A DNA stretch of 64,000 bases from Flagellimonas pacifica (GTDB lineage Bacteria > Bacteroidota > Bacteroidia > Flavobacteriales > Flavobacteriaceae), in contig NZ_OBEH01000002.1 of NCBI RefSeq assembly GCF_900215465.1, positions 494,937 through 558,936 on the forward strand, in the 5' to 3' direction. Both the position numbers and the translations under genes were made by a program. The first letter of the stretch is position 1. Each line of letters starts with the position of its first letter. The notes under the pieces were generated by a model. The model made no database searches. It had not been told where the DNA came from and saw only the letters and a program-made list of their open reading frames with translations. Shown in pieces: positions 8,001 through 15,724 of this stretch.

Positions 8001-10277
8001 ATTAATAATCACATTTGTCAAGGCTATATTCCCTTGATTGGACACTTCAAATTCATAAAAAATTTCGTCACAACTTGAGCCATCACCAGTCTTTTTTATT
8101 AGTGATATACCGGACTGACAGTGTGCAAGACTTACAACGGTAGGGTCATCTTCGGTCGGGCTATCATCATCCGATAGGTCGAATGCTGAAATTCCTGGAT
8201 GGTTAACTGCATCTGCGGTCACCGTGGCCTGATTTGAGACCTGTCCATTATCTATATCCTGTTGGAGTATAGTATATGTTGCAATGTACATCCAAGTCTC
8301 TCCTGGATCCAGTTGGGCATTGTTGTTATCATCTCCGGAATCTGGTCCGGGAATGGTTCCTCCAAGAAGTGGGTCGGTCAGGACAACATTGTTAAACGCT
8401 TCCAGAGTACCTTGATTGGTTACCTCAAATTGGTATAATATTTCTTCGCAACCAAGGCCACCCACAGCATCTAGTGCACTCCCTGTCTTTACCAAGGAAA
8501 CAATATTGGGGTTACATTGGAGTAAACTTGTGGTAGTTGGGTCATCTTCTGTGGCACTGTTGTTATCAGAGAGATCGGTAATTGTTAATCCAGGTTCACT
8601 TAAGACATCAACTGTAATTGTTGCCTGATTGGTGACCTGAGTATTATCAATATCTTGCTGTAGAATGGCATAAACAGCACTATATGTCCATGTCTCCCCA
8701 GGGTCAATTTGGTTGTTATTGTTATTGTCACCAGAGTCTGGGCCAGGCAGTTCACCGCCAAGCAAAGGATCTTTAAGAATTGGATTACCAAATGCGTTAA
8801 AATTGGTAAGGTTTGTTGCTTCAAAAATATAGTGAATCTCCTCACATCCTGGATTACCCAAAGCATCTAACGCTGTACCGGTCTTGATCAAGGAGATATT
8901 GGGAATGCATTCAACGATATTTGTTATTGTGGGACCATCCTCTGTATGGCTAATGTCATCAGAAAAATCAAAGGCCGTGATGCCTGGTTGGCCTACCACA
9001 GGAGCTAAAACCGAAGCTTGGTTTACTATCTCCTCGTTGGCTAAATCCTGAGCAGTTATGTCATATGCTTTAAAGAAAGTCCATATTTCTCCAGGATCAA
9101 TTAGGTTATTATCGTTATCATCACCAGATATAAAGCTTGGTTTTGCACCAGTGAACAGTGGTGATGTAATAAGGGGGGTATCCAATACGGCCGTAGCACT
9201 TTGATTGATCACTTCGAATTCATAAAAGAGTTCATCACAGCTTGAACCATCTACTGTTCTCATGACCATTGAAATAATATTGGGAGTGCATTGTGCTAGG
9301 TCAGTTACAGTGGGGTCATCTTCAAATTCGCTGTTGTCATCTGAAAGATCTGATACGGTTAAACTTGGTTGGCCATCCAATTCGGCATTGACCGTAACTT
9401 GGTTGTTTAAGCTACCCATATTAAAATCTCCACTATTTAAGTTCCTTGAAGCGTTATATTGCCATGATTCACCCGCATCAAAAAGGCCATTGTTGTTTAA
9501 GTCCCCAATATTTGGGTTGCTCCCAGTAAACGTTAGATTAGGGTCAAGGTTGGTTATGACGACATTAGTATAGGATTCATTGGCGTTATTTGTATTTCGA
9601 ACGGTTAGGCTGTATTCAATAGTTGCACAGCCTGGAGAATTATCCTGAAAATCCTTTGTTTCAGAAACTAATATTGCCCCAATTCTTCTGCATGATGAAA
9701 TATCCACAATTGTTGGGTCATCTTCATTGGGCAAAGCATCATCTGAAAGGTCAAATGTTGTCACACCGGGTTGACCCACAACTTCACTGGTTACCCGTAC
9801 CTGATTTTGAATTGTAGGTTGAGCAAGGTCTGTTGGACTTAGGCTTTTAGTGGCGTTGAGTTGCCATGATTCACCTGCATCTAGAACACCATTGTTATTG
9901 TTATCTCCAGACACAGGAGCAAGATTAGCTACGAATGAAGGGTCATTTATGTCAATTGCCTCTATTACATCAAGGGATTCACTGTTTGTACTTGCATTTC
10001 TTATTAAAATGGTATAATCTATTGCCGAACAATCCCCATTTAAGGTTCCATTCATAACCACAGCAATGTTGGGTACATAGTTGGGTGAAACCTTGGAGCT
10101 AGAATTATCATCGGAGATTTTTGAATCAATGAAATCTATAGATGTATCTTCAAGCCAACTTTTATTTATAGCCTCATTATGGGTGAAACCCAAAAAGCCA
10201 ATGAATAGAATAGTGCACGCAGCTGGATTTTTGAAGATTGTCAATTTTGGCAAAGAAAAAAGTAAAACTTTCTGCAT
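5031..10277 (-). CDS. Giant T9SS type-B sorted surface protein with 12 DUF11-like repeats
   Basis: I chose the ATG at 10277; the frame continues to a TTG six bases upstream. The 1748-aa product has an N-terminal hydrophobic export segment (~1-35). It then carries twelve ~125-residue beta-sandwich repeats of the conserved DUF11/DUF7507 type, each ending near a DLSDD(x)nEDDPT motif and a Cys. Each repeat holds an insert such as SGDDNNNNQMDPGE, which resembles an Asp/Asn-rich calcium loop. The C-terminus (~last 95 residues) has the type-B sorting domain: GISPNGDGINDYFQI...VYNRWG..VYE...LPSGTYFYILE...YSGYLYI. It should therefore be exported by type IX secretion and anchored at the cell surface, acting as an adhesin. 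Central repeats 6-9 are nearly identical. First gene of the adhesin-PorP-OmpA unit. Confidence 0.88.
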   Translation of the reverse strand: MQKVLLFSLPKLTIFKNPAACTILFIGFLGFTHNEAINKSWLEDTSIDFIDSKISDDNSSSKVSPNYVPNIAVVMNGTLNGDCSAIDYTILIRNASTNSESLDVIEAIDINDPSFVANLAPVSGDNNNNGVLDAGESWQLNATKSLSPTDLAQPTIQNQVRVTSEVVGQPGVTTFDLSDDALPNEDDPTIVDISSCRRIGAILVSETKDFQDNSPGCATIEYSLTVRNTNNANESYTNVVITNLDPNLTFTGSNPNIGDLNNNGLFDAGESWQYNASRNLNSGDFNMGSLNNQVTVNAELDGQPSLTVSDLSDDNSEFEDDPTVTDLAQCTPNIISMVMRTVDGSSCDELFYEFEVINQSATAVLDTPLITSPLFTGAKPSFISGDDNDNNLIDPGEIWTFFKAYDITAQDLANEEIVNQASVLAPVVGQPGITAFDFSDDISHTEDGPTITNIVECIPNISLIKTGTALDALGNPGCEEIHYIFEATNLTNFNAFGNPILKDPLLGGELPGPDSGDNNNNNQIDPGETWTYSAVYAILQQDIDNTQVTNQATITVDVLSEPGLTITDLSDNNSATEDDPTTTSLLQCNPNIVSLVKTGSALDAVGGLGCEEILYQFEVTNQGTLEAFNNVVLTDPLLGGTIPGPDSGDDNNNAQLDPGETWMYIATYTILQQDIDNGQVSNQATVTADAVNHPGISAFDLSDDDSPTEDDPTVVSLAHCQSGISLIKKTGDGSSCDEIFYEFEVSNQGNIALTNVIINDPLLGGVIPGPISGDDDNDGQLDVNETWMYIVTYFITQQDINNGQVTNQATVTANVIGQPGATVSDLSDDDSITEDDPTVVSLANCPSRLSLIKTGSALDAVGGLGCEEILYLFEVTNQGAQETFDNVVLTDPLLGGAISGPDSGDNNSNNQLDPGETWVYSATYTITQQDIINTQVTNQAMVTADVTTQPGVSESDLSDDNSITEDDPTVIDLSHCTPTIPNIALIKTGSAIDALGGLGCEEILYTFEVTNNGSLEGFDNIVLTDPLLGGVISGPNSGDDNNNNQMDPGEIWIYSATYTIQQQDINNTQVTNQATVTADVIGQPGASVSDLSDDNTFAEDDPTIIDLSHCTPSTPSISLIKTGSALDAMGGLGCEEILYTFEVTNQDALDVFNNVVLTDPLLGGIVSGPDSGDDNNNNQMDSGEIWIYSATYAILQQDIDNAQVTNQATVTADVIGQPGVSVSDLSDNDSPTEDDPTIIDLSHCSAGAAGIALIKTGELVNGGCDTIEYTFTVTNTTGNDQALENVVLVDLDHPTITIVGPEGDTDNDGELDSNESWEFTATYNLTATDITIGSVSNQAQVTANIVGQLNLVVTDLSDFLEIDQNRPTDIDLVSCQNPGIGLIKQASLSDIDQDGCNESILYTFYVTNIGNEDLINIVVSDDLLNGSISNLVLESDINNDGILFPGETWVYEAHYGITDQDLNANVVSNQASVTAETLTNVEVSDLSDNNSNQEDDATTISVGGSCEIPSASIGLIKTGFLIDQDNDECADAIRYNFKIANLGGTPLQLTTLVDELLSNVPINTPESGDENSNNLIDIGEEWEFNVIYQLEAEDIAQDLLENQATVFAQTTDVNLEVSDMSDNDSYNENDPTIVFVGDVCGYGTTSIDFEIFTGISPNGDGINDYFQINGIENYPNNVFRVYNRWGATVYEVEGYGIGNKLFRGISEGNATVSKEKELPSGTYFYILEFPNENPGEASYSGYLYINNN
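6560..8900 (-). repeat. Highly similar ~390-bp tandem coding repeats in the adhesin gene
   Basis: Blocks such as (T/C)CCTGATTGGT.ACCTG, the SGDDNNNN-coding stretch and the GGNLGCEEIL-coding stretch recur about every 370-390 bp, with the best conservation between ~6560 and ~8900. This is recent duplication or gene conversion within the adhesin and a likely place for length variation between strains or assembly collapse. Confidence 0.75.
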
Positions 10278-10673
10278 ATGCAAGTGTTATTAAGTTTTAG
10301 ATTTGGGGTTGATCTGCACAAGGCTATTAGCCAAGAATACTTAAGTTGAGTATTCAAACTTTGAATGATTTTCTCCGCGTAATGATTAAGGATAAATCTT
10401 TTGTCAAAAATTGATACACCCAAATGAACTATATTCAATTAGTTGTCAATCTGCAATCTTAAAAAGATATTGGGTTTTAAAAGAGGTAGGATTTATGGAT
10501 GAGGGATATGAATTGACGGATGAATCAAAGCGATATGAAAAATAAGTACTTTGGCTTCTTAAATTTTAAGTAATTTCTTACTTTTTGAATAATCTCTACA
10601 GAAGAAGTATAGCTCATCTACAAGTAGATAGAAACTTTAATCTCTAATAGGTTGGGTAAGAGACTAATTGATT
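10278..10673. other. 396-bp intergenic region between uvrA and the adhesin gene
   Basis: Both neighbours read on the minus strand, so this is the 3' flank of uvrA and the promoter side of the adhesin gene. It is AT-rich and has no convincing gene; a 16-codon ATG frame at 10497 is not supported by anything else. The only clear structure is the pair of overlapping palindromes at 10335-10366. No obvious uvrA terminator or TAnnTTTG promoter was found on the minus strand. Confidence 0.7.
10335..10366. promoter_or_regulatory. Two overlapping perfect inverted repeats upstream of the adhesin operon
   Basis: GAATACT (10335-10341) pairs with AGTATTC (10349-10355) across a 7-nt spacer. The second arm overlaps ATTCAAA-C-TTTGAAT (10352-10366), a second perfect 7-bp palindrome. 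They lie 58-89 bp ahead of the adhesin ATG, where an operator or leader hairpin could act. The binding protein is unknown. Confidence 0.4.
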
Positions 10674-13451
10674 TTATATTTTCATTGTTAGATATTTGGC
10701 TGTATGCGATTCCTTATTTTTGATTAGTTCCTCAGGAGTTCCTTCGGCAACCAGATACCCGCCATTTTCACCACCTTCAGGACCCAAGTCAATGATATAG
10801 TCCGCACATTTAATCAATTCAATATTGTGTTCAATTACAATGACGGAATGTCCTTTGGCAATCAACTCATCAAAAGACTTTAATAGTTTTTTGATGTCGT
10901 GGAAGTGGAGTCCGGTGGTAGGTTCATCAAAGATGAACAAAGCTTTTTCTTTGGTATTTCCTTTTACTAAAAACGAAGCAAGTTTAATTCGTTGTGCTTC
11001 TCCACCTGAAAGGGTAGAAGAGGATTGCCCTAAAGTGACATAGCCTAAGCCAACATCCTGTAAGGGTTTTAATTTGTTGATTATTTTATGTTGTTCGTGG
11101 GTTCTAAAATGATCAACGGCCTCATCAATGGTCAAATTAAGAATATCATCAATGTTCTTTCCTTGAAACTGAACTTCCAGGATTTCTTTTTTAAAGCGTT
11201 TGCCATTGCATACATCACATTCTAAATGTACATCGGCCATAAATTGCATTTCTACCGTAATCTCTCCTTCACCCTTACATTTTTCACAACGCCCACCATC
11301 AACATTGAAGGAAAAGTGTTTGGCCTGATAGCCACGAAGCTTACTCAATTTTTGAGAAGCAAAAAGAGCGCGGATATCATCATAGGCCTTTATATAGGTT
11401 ACAGGGTTGGAACGTGAAGACCTGCCAATAGGATTTTGGTCTACAAACTCTACATGTTTAATATGGGCATATTTACCTTCTACTTTGGTAAATTGCCCAG
11501 CTTTTTCGCCATACCCCCCCACTTCTTTTAAAAGAGTAGGATACAATATTTTTTTTACCAAGGTACTTTTACCACTTCCAGATACTCCGGTAATTACAGT
11601 TAGCATATTCAGTGGAAAGGTTGCATTGATATTTTTGAGATTGTTTTCCCTTGCTCCTATAATCTGAATATGATTTTTAGAATTTCGTCTTTCCGGGGGC
11701 ACTGCAATCTCTTTGCTTCCATTTAAATAATCTGCTGTTAAGGAATTGGCCTTCAGTATTTGGTCCAGACTTCCTGTTGCAACCACTTCACCACCCAAGG
11801 TTCCAGCTTCAGGGCCTATATCAATGACTTCATCAGCGGCTTTCATAATATCTTCATCATGTTCTACCACAATAACCGTATTACCTAAATCACGGAGGGA
11901 TAATAATACTTCAATCAAATTTTCCGTATCCCTGGGATGGAGTCCAATGCTGGGTTCGTCTAAAATATACATGGAACCTACCAAACTACTACCTAAAGAA
12001 GTAGCGAGATTGATACGCTGACTTTCTCCTCCAGATAAGGTGTTCGATTTTCTGTTTAGGGTGAGATAGCTCAACCCAACTTTGCTCAAAAAATCCAATC
12101 GTGTGGTGATTTCTTTCAGTAATCGCTTTGCGATGGTGTTATCATGCTCTGACAATTGCAGTCCTTCAAAGAAAGGACCCAACTTTTTGATGGGAAGCTC
12201 AATCAAGTCAGAAATAGAGTGACCGCCCACTTTTACATAATCAGCTTCTTTACGTAACCGTTTTCCCCGGCATACGGTACATTTGGTTTTTCCGCGGTAG
12301 CGGGATAGCATGACCCTGTTCTGAATTTTATAGCTCTTTTCTTCCAGCTGTTGAAAAAAAGCATGGATACCCATAAAATGTTCATTACCATCCCAAACCA
12401 ATTGTTTTTGTTCATCGGTAAGTTCAAACCAAGGTTTGTGGATGGGGAAATCAAATTTATAGGCAGAGTTGACCAATTGATCTCTGTACCAGCCCATACT
12501 TTCTCCCCGCCATGGGAAAATAGCATTTTCAAAAACAGATAGAGCAGTGTTTGGCACCACCAAATCTTCATCTATACCTATAACATCTCCATAGCCTTCG
12601 CATTTGGGACATGCTCCATAAGGATTGTTAAAACTGAACAAGTGTACGTTGGGTTCTAAAAACTTTAATCCATCCAATTCAAACTGGTTGCTAAAGTTCT
12701 TGATTTCACTGCTTTCCAAATTTTCAATAGTGCATTGTCCTTTTCCCTCAAAAAAGGCATTATCCACAGCATTGGCCAAGCGGTTATAAAAATCTTCATC
12801 ATCCTTTATCACAATTCTGTCCACAACCAGATCAAACTCCTTGCCTATATCCTTGGGTGCCTTATCAATTCTTAGTACCTCCCCTTTATATTTGATACGA
12901 GCATAGCCCTGCTTTGAAAAAAGCTCCAAGGATTTTAAGGAATCCCTCTCTTCTTTTATGGCTATAGGAGCCAACAAAAGGAGTTTGGTTCCTTCTTCTA
13001 AAGGTTTTATATAATTAATGACGTCGGTTACCGTATTTTTTTTGACCTCATTCCCAGAAATAGGAGATAGGGTTTTACCAATTCGCGCATAAAGCAGTTT
13101 TAAATAGTCATATATTTCTGTAGTTGTGCCTACGGTGGACCTTGGATTGGTGGAATTTACTTTTTGCTCTATGGCAATGGCCGGAGCTATACCTTTTATA
13201 TAATCAACTTTTGGCTTGTCCAATTTTCCCAAAAACTGTCTTGCATACGAGGATAGACTCTCTACATATCGTCTTTGACCCTCAGCATACAAAGTATCGA
13301 ATGCAAGACTTGACTTCCCAGAACCGGAAAGTCCAGTAATGACCACCAACTTATTCCTCGGGATTACAACATCTATATTCTTCAGATTATGAAGCTTAGC
13401 ACCCTTTATGATAATATTTTGCTTGGGATCTGCGTTCTTGATAGTGGTCAT
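10674..13451 (-). CDS. uvrA: Excinuclease ABC subunit A
   Basis: The 925-aa protein is full length for UvrA, the damage-sensing ATPase of nucleotide excision repair that loads UvrB on lesions. It has two ABC ATPase halves: Walker [10 protein letters not shown] (~40-48) and GVSGSGKST; signatures LSGGESQRI and LSGGEAQRI; Walker [12 protein letters not shown] and [11 protein letters not shown]. Zinc modules are visible as CPKCEGYG / CTVCRGKR in the first half and CEKCKGEG...CDVCNGKR in the second. The ATG at 13451 is preceded by a minus-strand -7-like TATCTTTG (13477-13470), which predicts a short leader. It stands alone; the sigma-factor gene diverges. Flavobacteria often carry two uvrA copies, so paralogue status is not settled here. 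Confidence 0.97.
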   Translation of the reverse strand: MTTIKNADPKQNIIIKGAKLHNLKNIDVVIPRNKLVVITGLSGSGKSSLAFDTLYAEGQRRYVESLSSYARQFLGKLDKPKVDYIKGIAPAIAIEQKVNSTNPRSTVGTTTEIYDYLKLLYARIGKTLSPISGNEVKKNTVTDVINYIKPLEEGTKLLLLAPIAIKEERDSLKSLELFSKQGYARIKYKGEVLRIDKAPKDIGKEFDLVVDRIVIKDDEDFYNRLANAVDNAFFEGKGQCTIENLESSEIKNFSNQFELDGLKFLEPNVHLFSFNNPYGACPKCEGYGDVIGIDEDLVVPNTALSVFENAIFPWRGESMGWYRDQLVNSAYKFDFPIHKPWFELTDEQKQLVWDGNEHFMGIHAFFQQLEEKSYKIQNRVMLSRYRGKTKCTVCRGKRLRKEADYVKVGGHSISDLIELPIKKLGPFFEGLQLSEHDNTIAKRLLKEITTRLDFLSKVGLSYLTLNRKSNTLSGGESQRINLATSLGSSLVGSMYILDEPSIGLHPRDTENLIEVLLSLRDLGNTVIVVEHDEDIMKAADEVIDIGPEAGTLGGEVVATGSLDQILKANSLTADYLNGSKEIAVPPERRNSKNHIQIIGARENNLKNINATFPLNMLTVITGVSGSGKSTLVKKILYPTLLKEVGGYGEKAGQFTKVEGKYAHIKHVEFVDQNPIGRSSRSNPVTYIKAYDDIRALFASQKLSKLRGYQAKHFSFNVDGGRCEKCKGEGEITVEMQFMADVHLECDVCNGKRFKKEILEVQFQGKNIDDILNLTIDEAVDHFRTHEQHKIINKLKPLQDVGLGYVTLGQSSSTLSGGEAQRIKLASFLVKGNTKEKALFIFDEPTTGLHFHDIKKLLKSFDELIAKGHSVIVIEHNIELIKCADYIIDLGPEGGENGGYLVAEGTPEELIKNKESHTAKYLTMKI

Positions 13452-13469
13452 ATGTTAAAATTTGCGTTT

Positions 13470-13477
13470 CAAAGATA
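13470..13477 (-). promoter_or_regulatory. Putative uvrA -7 element
   Basis: On the minus strand this reads TATCTTTG, matching the Bacteroidota sigma-ABfr -7 consensus TAnnTTTG. It is 18 bp from the uvrA ATG, which predicts a leader of about a dozen nucleotides. No clear TTG -33 box is seen at the usual spacing. Confidence 0.4.
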
Positions 13478-13569
13478 CGCTACCCCACACTTAATACGTA
13501 TATTGTATCAGTTAACATCGGAAAATGCCCAAATCACAACATAGTTTTTTTACGGGCATACTGTTTTTC

Positions 13570-13577
13570 TATATTTG
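13570..13577 (+). promoter_or_regulatory. Putative -7 element for the sigma-factor gene
   Basis: TATATTTG matches TAnnTTTG. It lies 123 bp before the sigma-factor ATG, implying a leader of about 115 nt. That leader holds a palindrome ATAGGCCTAT (~13598-13607) and an imperfect hairpin AGCCT...AGGCT (~13648-13672). The -33 region is T-rich but lacks a good TTG. Confidence 0.4.
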
Positions 13578-13700
13578 ATGTGTAATTAAAAAGCTGATAG
13601 GCCTATACAGAAATAATTACTTTTTTAAAATTAAGCTTACAACACTAAGCCTTTCTTAGCAGAAGGGAGGCTAATAATTTTAACCAAAAAAGTAATTTGT

Positions 13701-14282
13701 ATGGAACTACAGATTGACGACTCGATATTAGTAAAGAATTACATTGCCGGAGATGAAAAATGTTTAGAGGCACTCATCAATAGGCACAATCAAAGAATTT
13801 CCAGTTTTATTTATTCTAAAGTAATGGACAGAGATGTTGCAGAGGACATCTTTCAAGATACTTTTATCAAAGTAATTAAAACATTAAAAAGAGGTTCTTA
13901 TAGTGAGGAAGGTAAATTTTTGCCATGGGTTATGCGAATTGCACACAACCTTATTATAGACCATTTCCGTAAAAACAAGAGAATGCCCAAGTTTGAGGGT
14001 AGTGATGACTTCAACATCTTCTCCGTTATAAAGGATGAAAAGCTAAATGCTGAAAAACAGATCATAAAAGATCAAATCGATAGTGATCTTACACTTTTGA
14101 TAGAGGAATTGCCCGAAGATCAAAAGGAAGTGTTGATCATGCGAATCTATAAGGATATGAGTTTTAAGGAAATATCCGAAAACACTGGTGTTAGCATCAA
14201 TACTGCTCTAGGAAGAATGCGTTATGCACTTATTAACCTAAGAAAAATAGTAGAACGCAATAATATCGTTTTAACGAATTAA
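13701..14282 (+). CDS. ECF-type sigma-70 family RNA polymerase sigma factor
   Basis: The 193-aa protein has only sigma regions 2 and 4. Region 2 spans ~22-95 (DVAEDIFQDTFIKVIKTL and the -10 recognition helix LPWVMRIAHNLIIDHFRKNKR). Region 4 spans ~130-185 (LPEDQKEVLIMRIYKDMSFKEISENTGVSINTALGRMRYAL, a helix-turn-helix). This is the layout of extracytoplasmic-function sigma factors. No classical anti-sigma (transmembrane FecR/RseA-like) gene follows; instead a 47-aa basic protein lies 72 bp downstream and shares the terminator. Flavobacterial sigma factors of this kind are often conserved single-copy genes rather than polysaccharide-locus switches; the regulon is unknown. Confidence 0.92.
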   Translation: MELQIDDSILVKNYIAGDEKCLEALINRHNQRISSFIYSKVMDRDVAEDIFQDTFIKVIKTLKRGSYSEEGKFLPWVMRIAHNLIIDHFRKNKRMPKFEGSDDFNIFSVIKDEKLNAEKQIIKDQIDSDLTLLIEELPEDQKEVLIMRIYKDMSFKEISENTGVSINTALGRMRYALINLRKIVERNNIVLTN

Positions 14283-14354
14283 TCTGCATTCCATCGAACA
14301 CAGCAATATTTCCATTTTAGTGGCGTTATCTAATTGTAACATTAATGCTAGAAT

Positions 14355-14498
14355 ATGGAAAACATTTACTCTGAAGAACAAAGAACCGTAAAAACGGTAA
14401 AAGCTAGACGAGAAACCATTGATTTCTTGCTTAGCTACTCTAAATCGATTAAAGTAGTTGATTACAAAAAGCACAAATTTGAAGTTACTTTAAACTAG
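14355..14498 (+). CDS. 47-aa basic satellite protein of the sigma-factor gene
   Basis: A short frame (MENIYSEEQRTVKTVKARRE to ...KHKFEVTLN) lies between the sigma factor and a strong terminator. It has an acidic start, an Arg/Lys-rich middle, a predicted short helix (ETIDFLLSYSKSI) and a beta-like tail, with no signal peptide or membrane segment. Coding-like composition and its place before the hairpin suggest it is real, and I recall similar ~45-50 aa proteins in other flavobacteria. Function is unknown; a role tied to the sigma factor (binding partner or co-regulator) is inference from position. Confidence 0.65.
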   Translation: MENIYSEEQRTVKTVKARRETIDFLLSYSKSIKVVDYKKHKFEVTLN

Positions 14499-14516
14499 AA
14501 GCTTCAAGAAAACACG

Positions 14517-14550
14517 AAAAGAGCCGCAATTAGCGGCTCTTTTTGTTTTT
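14517..14550. terminator. Bidirectional terminator between the sigma-factor unit and nth
   Basis: An 11-bp perfect stem (AAAAGAGCCGC at 14517-14527 and GCGGCTCTTTT at 14533-14543) with loop AATTA has a T-run on either side. It ends the plus-strand sigma unit. On the minus strand it covers the nth stop codon (14530-14532), so it can also end nth. Confidence 0.9.
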
Positions 14551-15192
14551 AAGATATTCGTTCAATACCGTTTTTCTTCCAATGGTTTTGGTAATGATGT
14601 CTTTTTCCAAATCCCAACCTCTTGCTGGAGAATACTCCCGGCCGTACCAAATAATCTGTAGGTGCAATTTGTTCCAAACTTCCTTTGGAAAAAGACGTTT
14701 GGCATCTTTTTCCGTCTGTACCACATTTTTGCCGTTACTGAATCCCCAACGGTACATGAGTCTATGAATATGGGTATCTACAGGAAAAGCTGGGATACCA
14801 AAGGCCTGCGAAACCACAACGCTGGCTGTTTTGTGACCAACGGCCGGTAATTCTTCCAACAGTTCAATCTCTTTGGGAACTTCTCCATTGTATTTTTCAA
14901 TCAATATTTTAGACAGTCCGTAAATCCCTTTCGATTTCATTGGAGATAGCCCAACGGGTTTTATGATTTCCCTGATTTCATCCACCGTAAGTTTGATCAT
15001 ATCATACGGGTTATCAGCTTTTGCAAATAGGAGGGGAGTAATCTTATTGACCCTTACATCCGTGCTCTGAGCAGACAAAAGTACCGCAATCAATAAGGTG
15101 TAAGGGTCTTTATGGTCTAGGGGAATCGGAATTGTTGGATAAATTTCGTCCAAAGTCGTAAGTGTAAAATTTACCTTGTCCTGTTTCGTCAT
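14530..15192 (-). CDS. nth: Endonuclease III-like DNA glycosylase lacking the [4Fe-4S] cysteines
   Basis: The 220-aa protein is a HhH-GPD base-excision repair glycosylase/AP lyase. The helix-hairpin-helix ELPAVGHKTA carries the expected catalytic Lys (K121), and the catalytic Asp is D139 in PVDTHIHR. Bacterial Nth normally ends with four cysteines (Cx6Cx2Cx5C) that hold a [4Fe-4S] cluster. Here that segment reads WYGREYSPARGWDLEKDIIT, and the whole protein has no cysteine, so the cluster is absent. Length and both active-site residues argue it is still functional. Its terminator hairpin overlaps the stop codon; the peroxiredoxin gene diverges 41 bp upstream. Confidence 0.9.
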   Translation of the reverse strand: MTKQDKVNFTLTTLDEIYPTIPIPLDHKDPYTLLIAVLLSAQSTDVRVNKITPLLFAKADNPYDMIKLTVDEIREIIKPVGLSPMKSKGIYGLSKILIEKYNGEVPKEIELLEELPAVGHKTASVVVSQAFGIPAFPVDTHIHRLMYRWGFSNGKNVVQTEKDAKRLFPKEVWNKLHLQIIWYGREYSPARGWDLEKDIITKTIGRKTVLNEYLKNKKSR

Positions 15193-15233
15193 ATTAAGTT
15201 AGCTTTGAATAAACTTTTAAAGCTTGAAAATAC

Positions 15234-15686
15234 ATGAATACACTGAAAATAGGAGATAAAGTACCAGAATTTTCTTCAATAGACCAAGACGGAAACACTA
15301 TAAGCTTAAGTGATTATACTGGAAAAAAATTGGTAGTCTTTTTTTACCCTAGGGCAAGCACGCCCGGTTGCACTGCCGAAGCCTGTAATCTAAGGGACAA
15401 TTATGAAGTATTGCAAGAGCAGGGATTTGAGCTTTTGGGCGTGAGCGCGGATTCCCCAAAAAAACAAAACAACTTTAGAAATAAATATAAGTTTCAATTC
15501 CCGTTATTGGCAGATGAGGACCATACTGTAATTAACACGTTTGGCGTTTGGGGACCAAAAAAGTTTATGGGTAGGGAATATGACGGTATACACCGTAAAA
15601 CTTTTGTTATAGATGAAAATGGGGTAGTGGAAAGAGTGATAGATAAGGTTAAGACCAAAGACCACGCTGCACAATTGCTGAACTAA
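15234..15686 (+). CDS. bcp: Thioredoxin-dependent thiol peroxidase (Bcp/PrxQ)
   Basis: The 150-aa protein is a typical Bcp/PrxQ peroxiredoxin that reduces hydrogen peroxide and organic hydroperoxides using thioredoxin. FYPRASTPGCTAEACNLRD contains the peroxidatic Cys46 and, five residues later, the resolving Cys51 of atypical 2-Cys PrxQ enzymes; the active-site Thr/Pro (STPGC) is present. No signal peptide, so cytoplasmic. It diverges from nth, a reasonable repair/oxidative-stress pairing, and ends at a strong bidirectional terminator. Confidence 0.95.
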   Translation: MNTLKIGDKVPEFSSIDQDGNTISLSDYTGKKLVVFFYPRASTPGCTAEACNLRDNYEVLQEQGFELLGVSADSPKKQNNFRNKYKFQFPLLADEDHTVINTFGVWGPKKFMGREYDGIHRKTFVIDENGVVERVIDKVKTKDHAAQLLN

Positions 15687-15692
15687 CTTTAT

Positions 15693-15722
15693 AAAAAAGG
15701 CGCTGGTTACAGCGCCTTTTTT
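15693..15722. terminator. Bidirectional terminator between bcp and the 487-aa protein gene
   Basis: A 13-bp perfect stem (AAAAAAGGCGCTG, 15693-15705; CAGCGCCTTTTTT, 15710-15722) with loop GTTA lies between two converging genes. Each strand shows a T-run after the stem. Confidence 0.93.
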
Positions 15723-15724
15723 AT

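Noticed and set aside
10497..10547. 16-codon ATG frame in the uvrA/adhesin gap
   Set aside because: Too short, no promoter or conservation evidence; listed only as part of the intergenic description.
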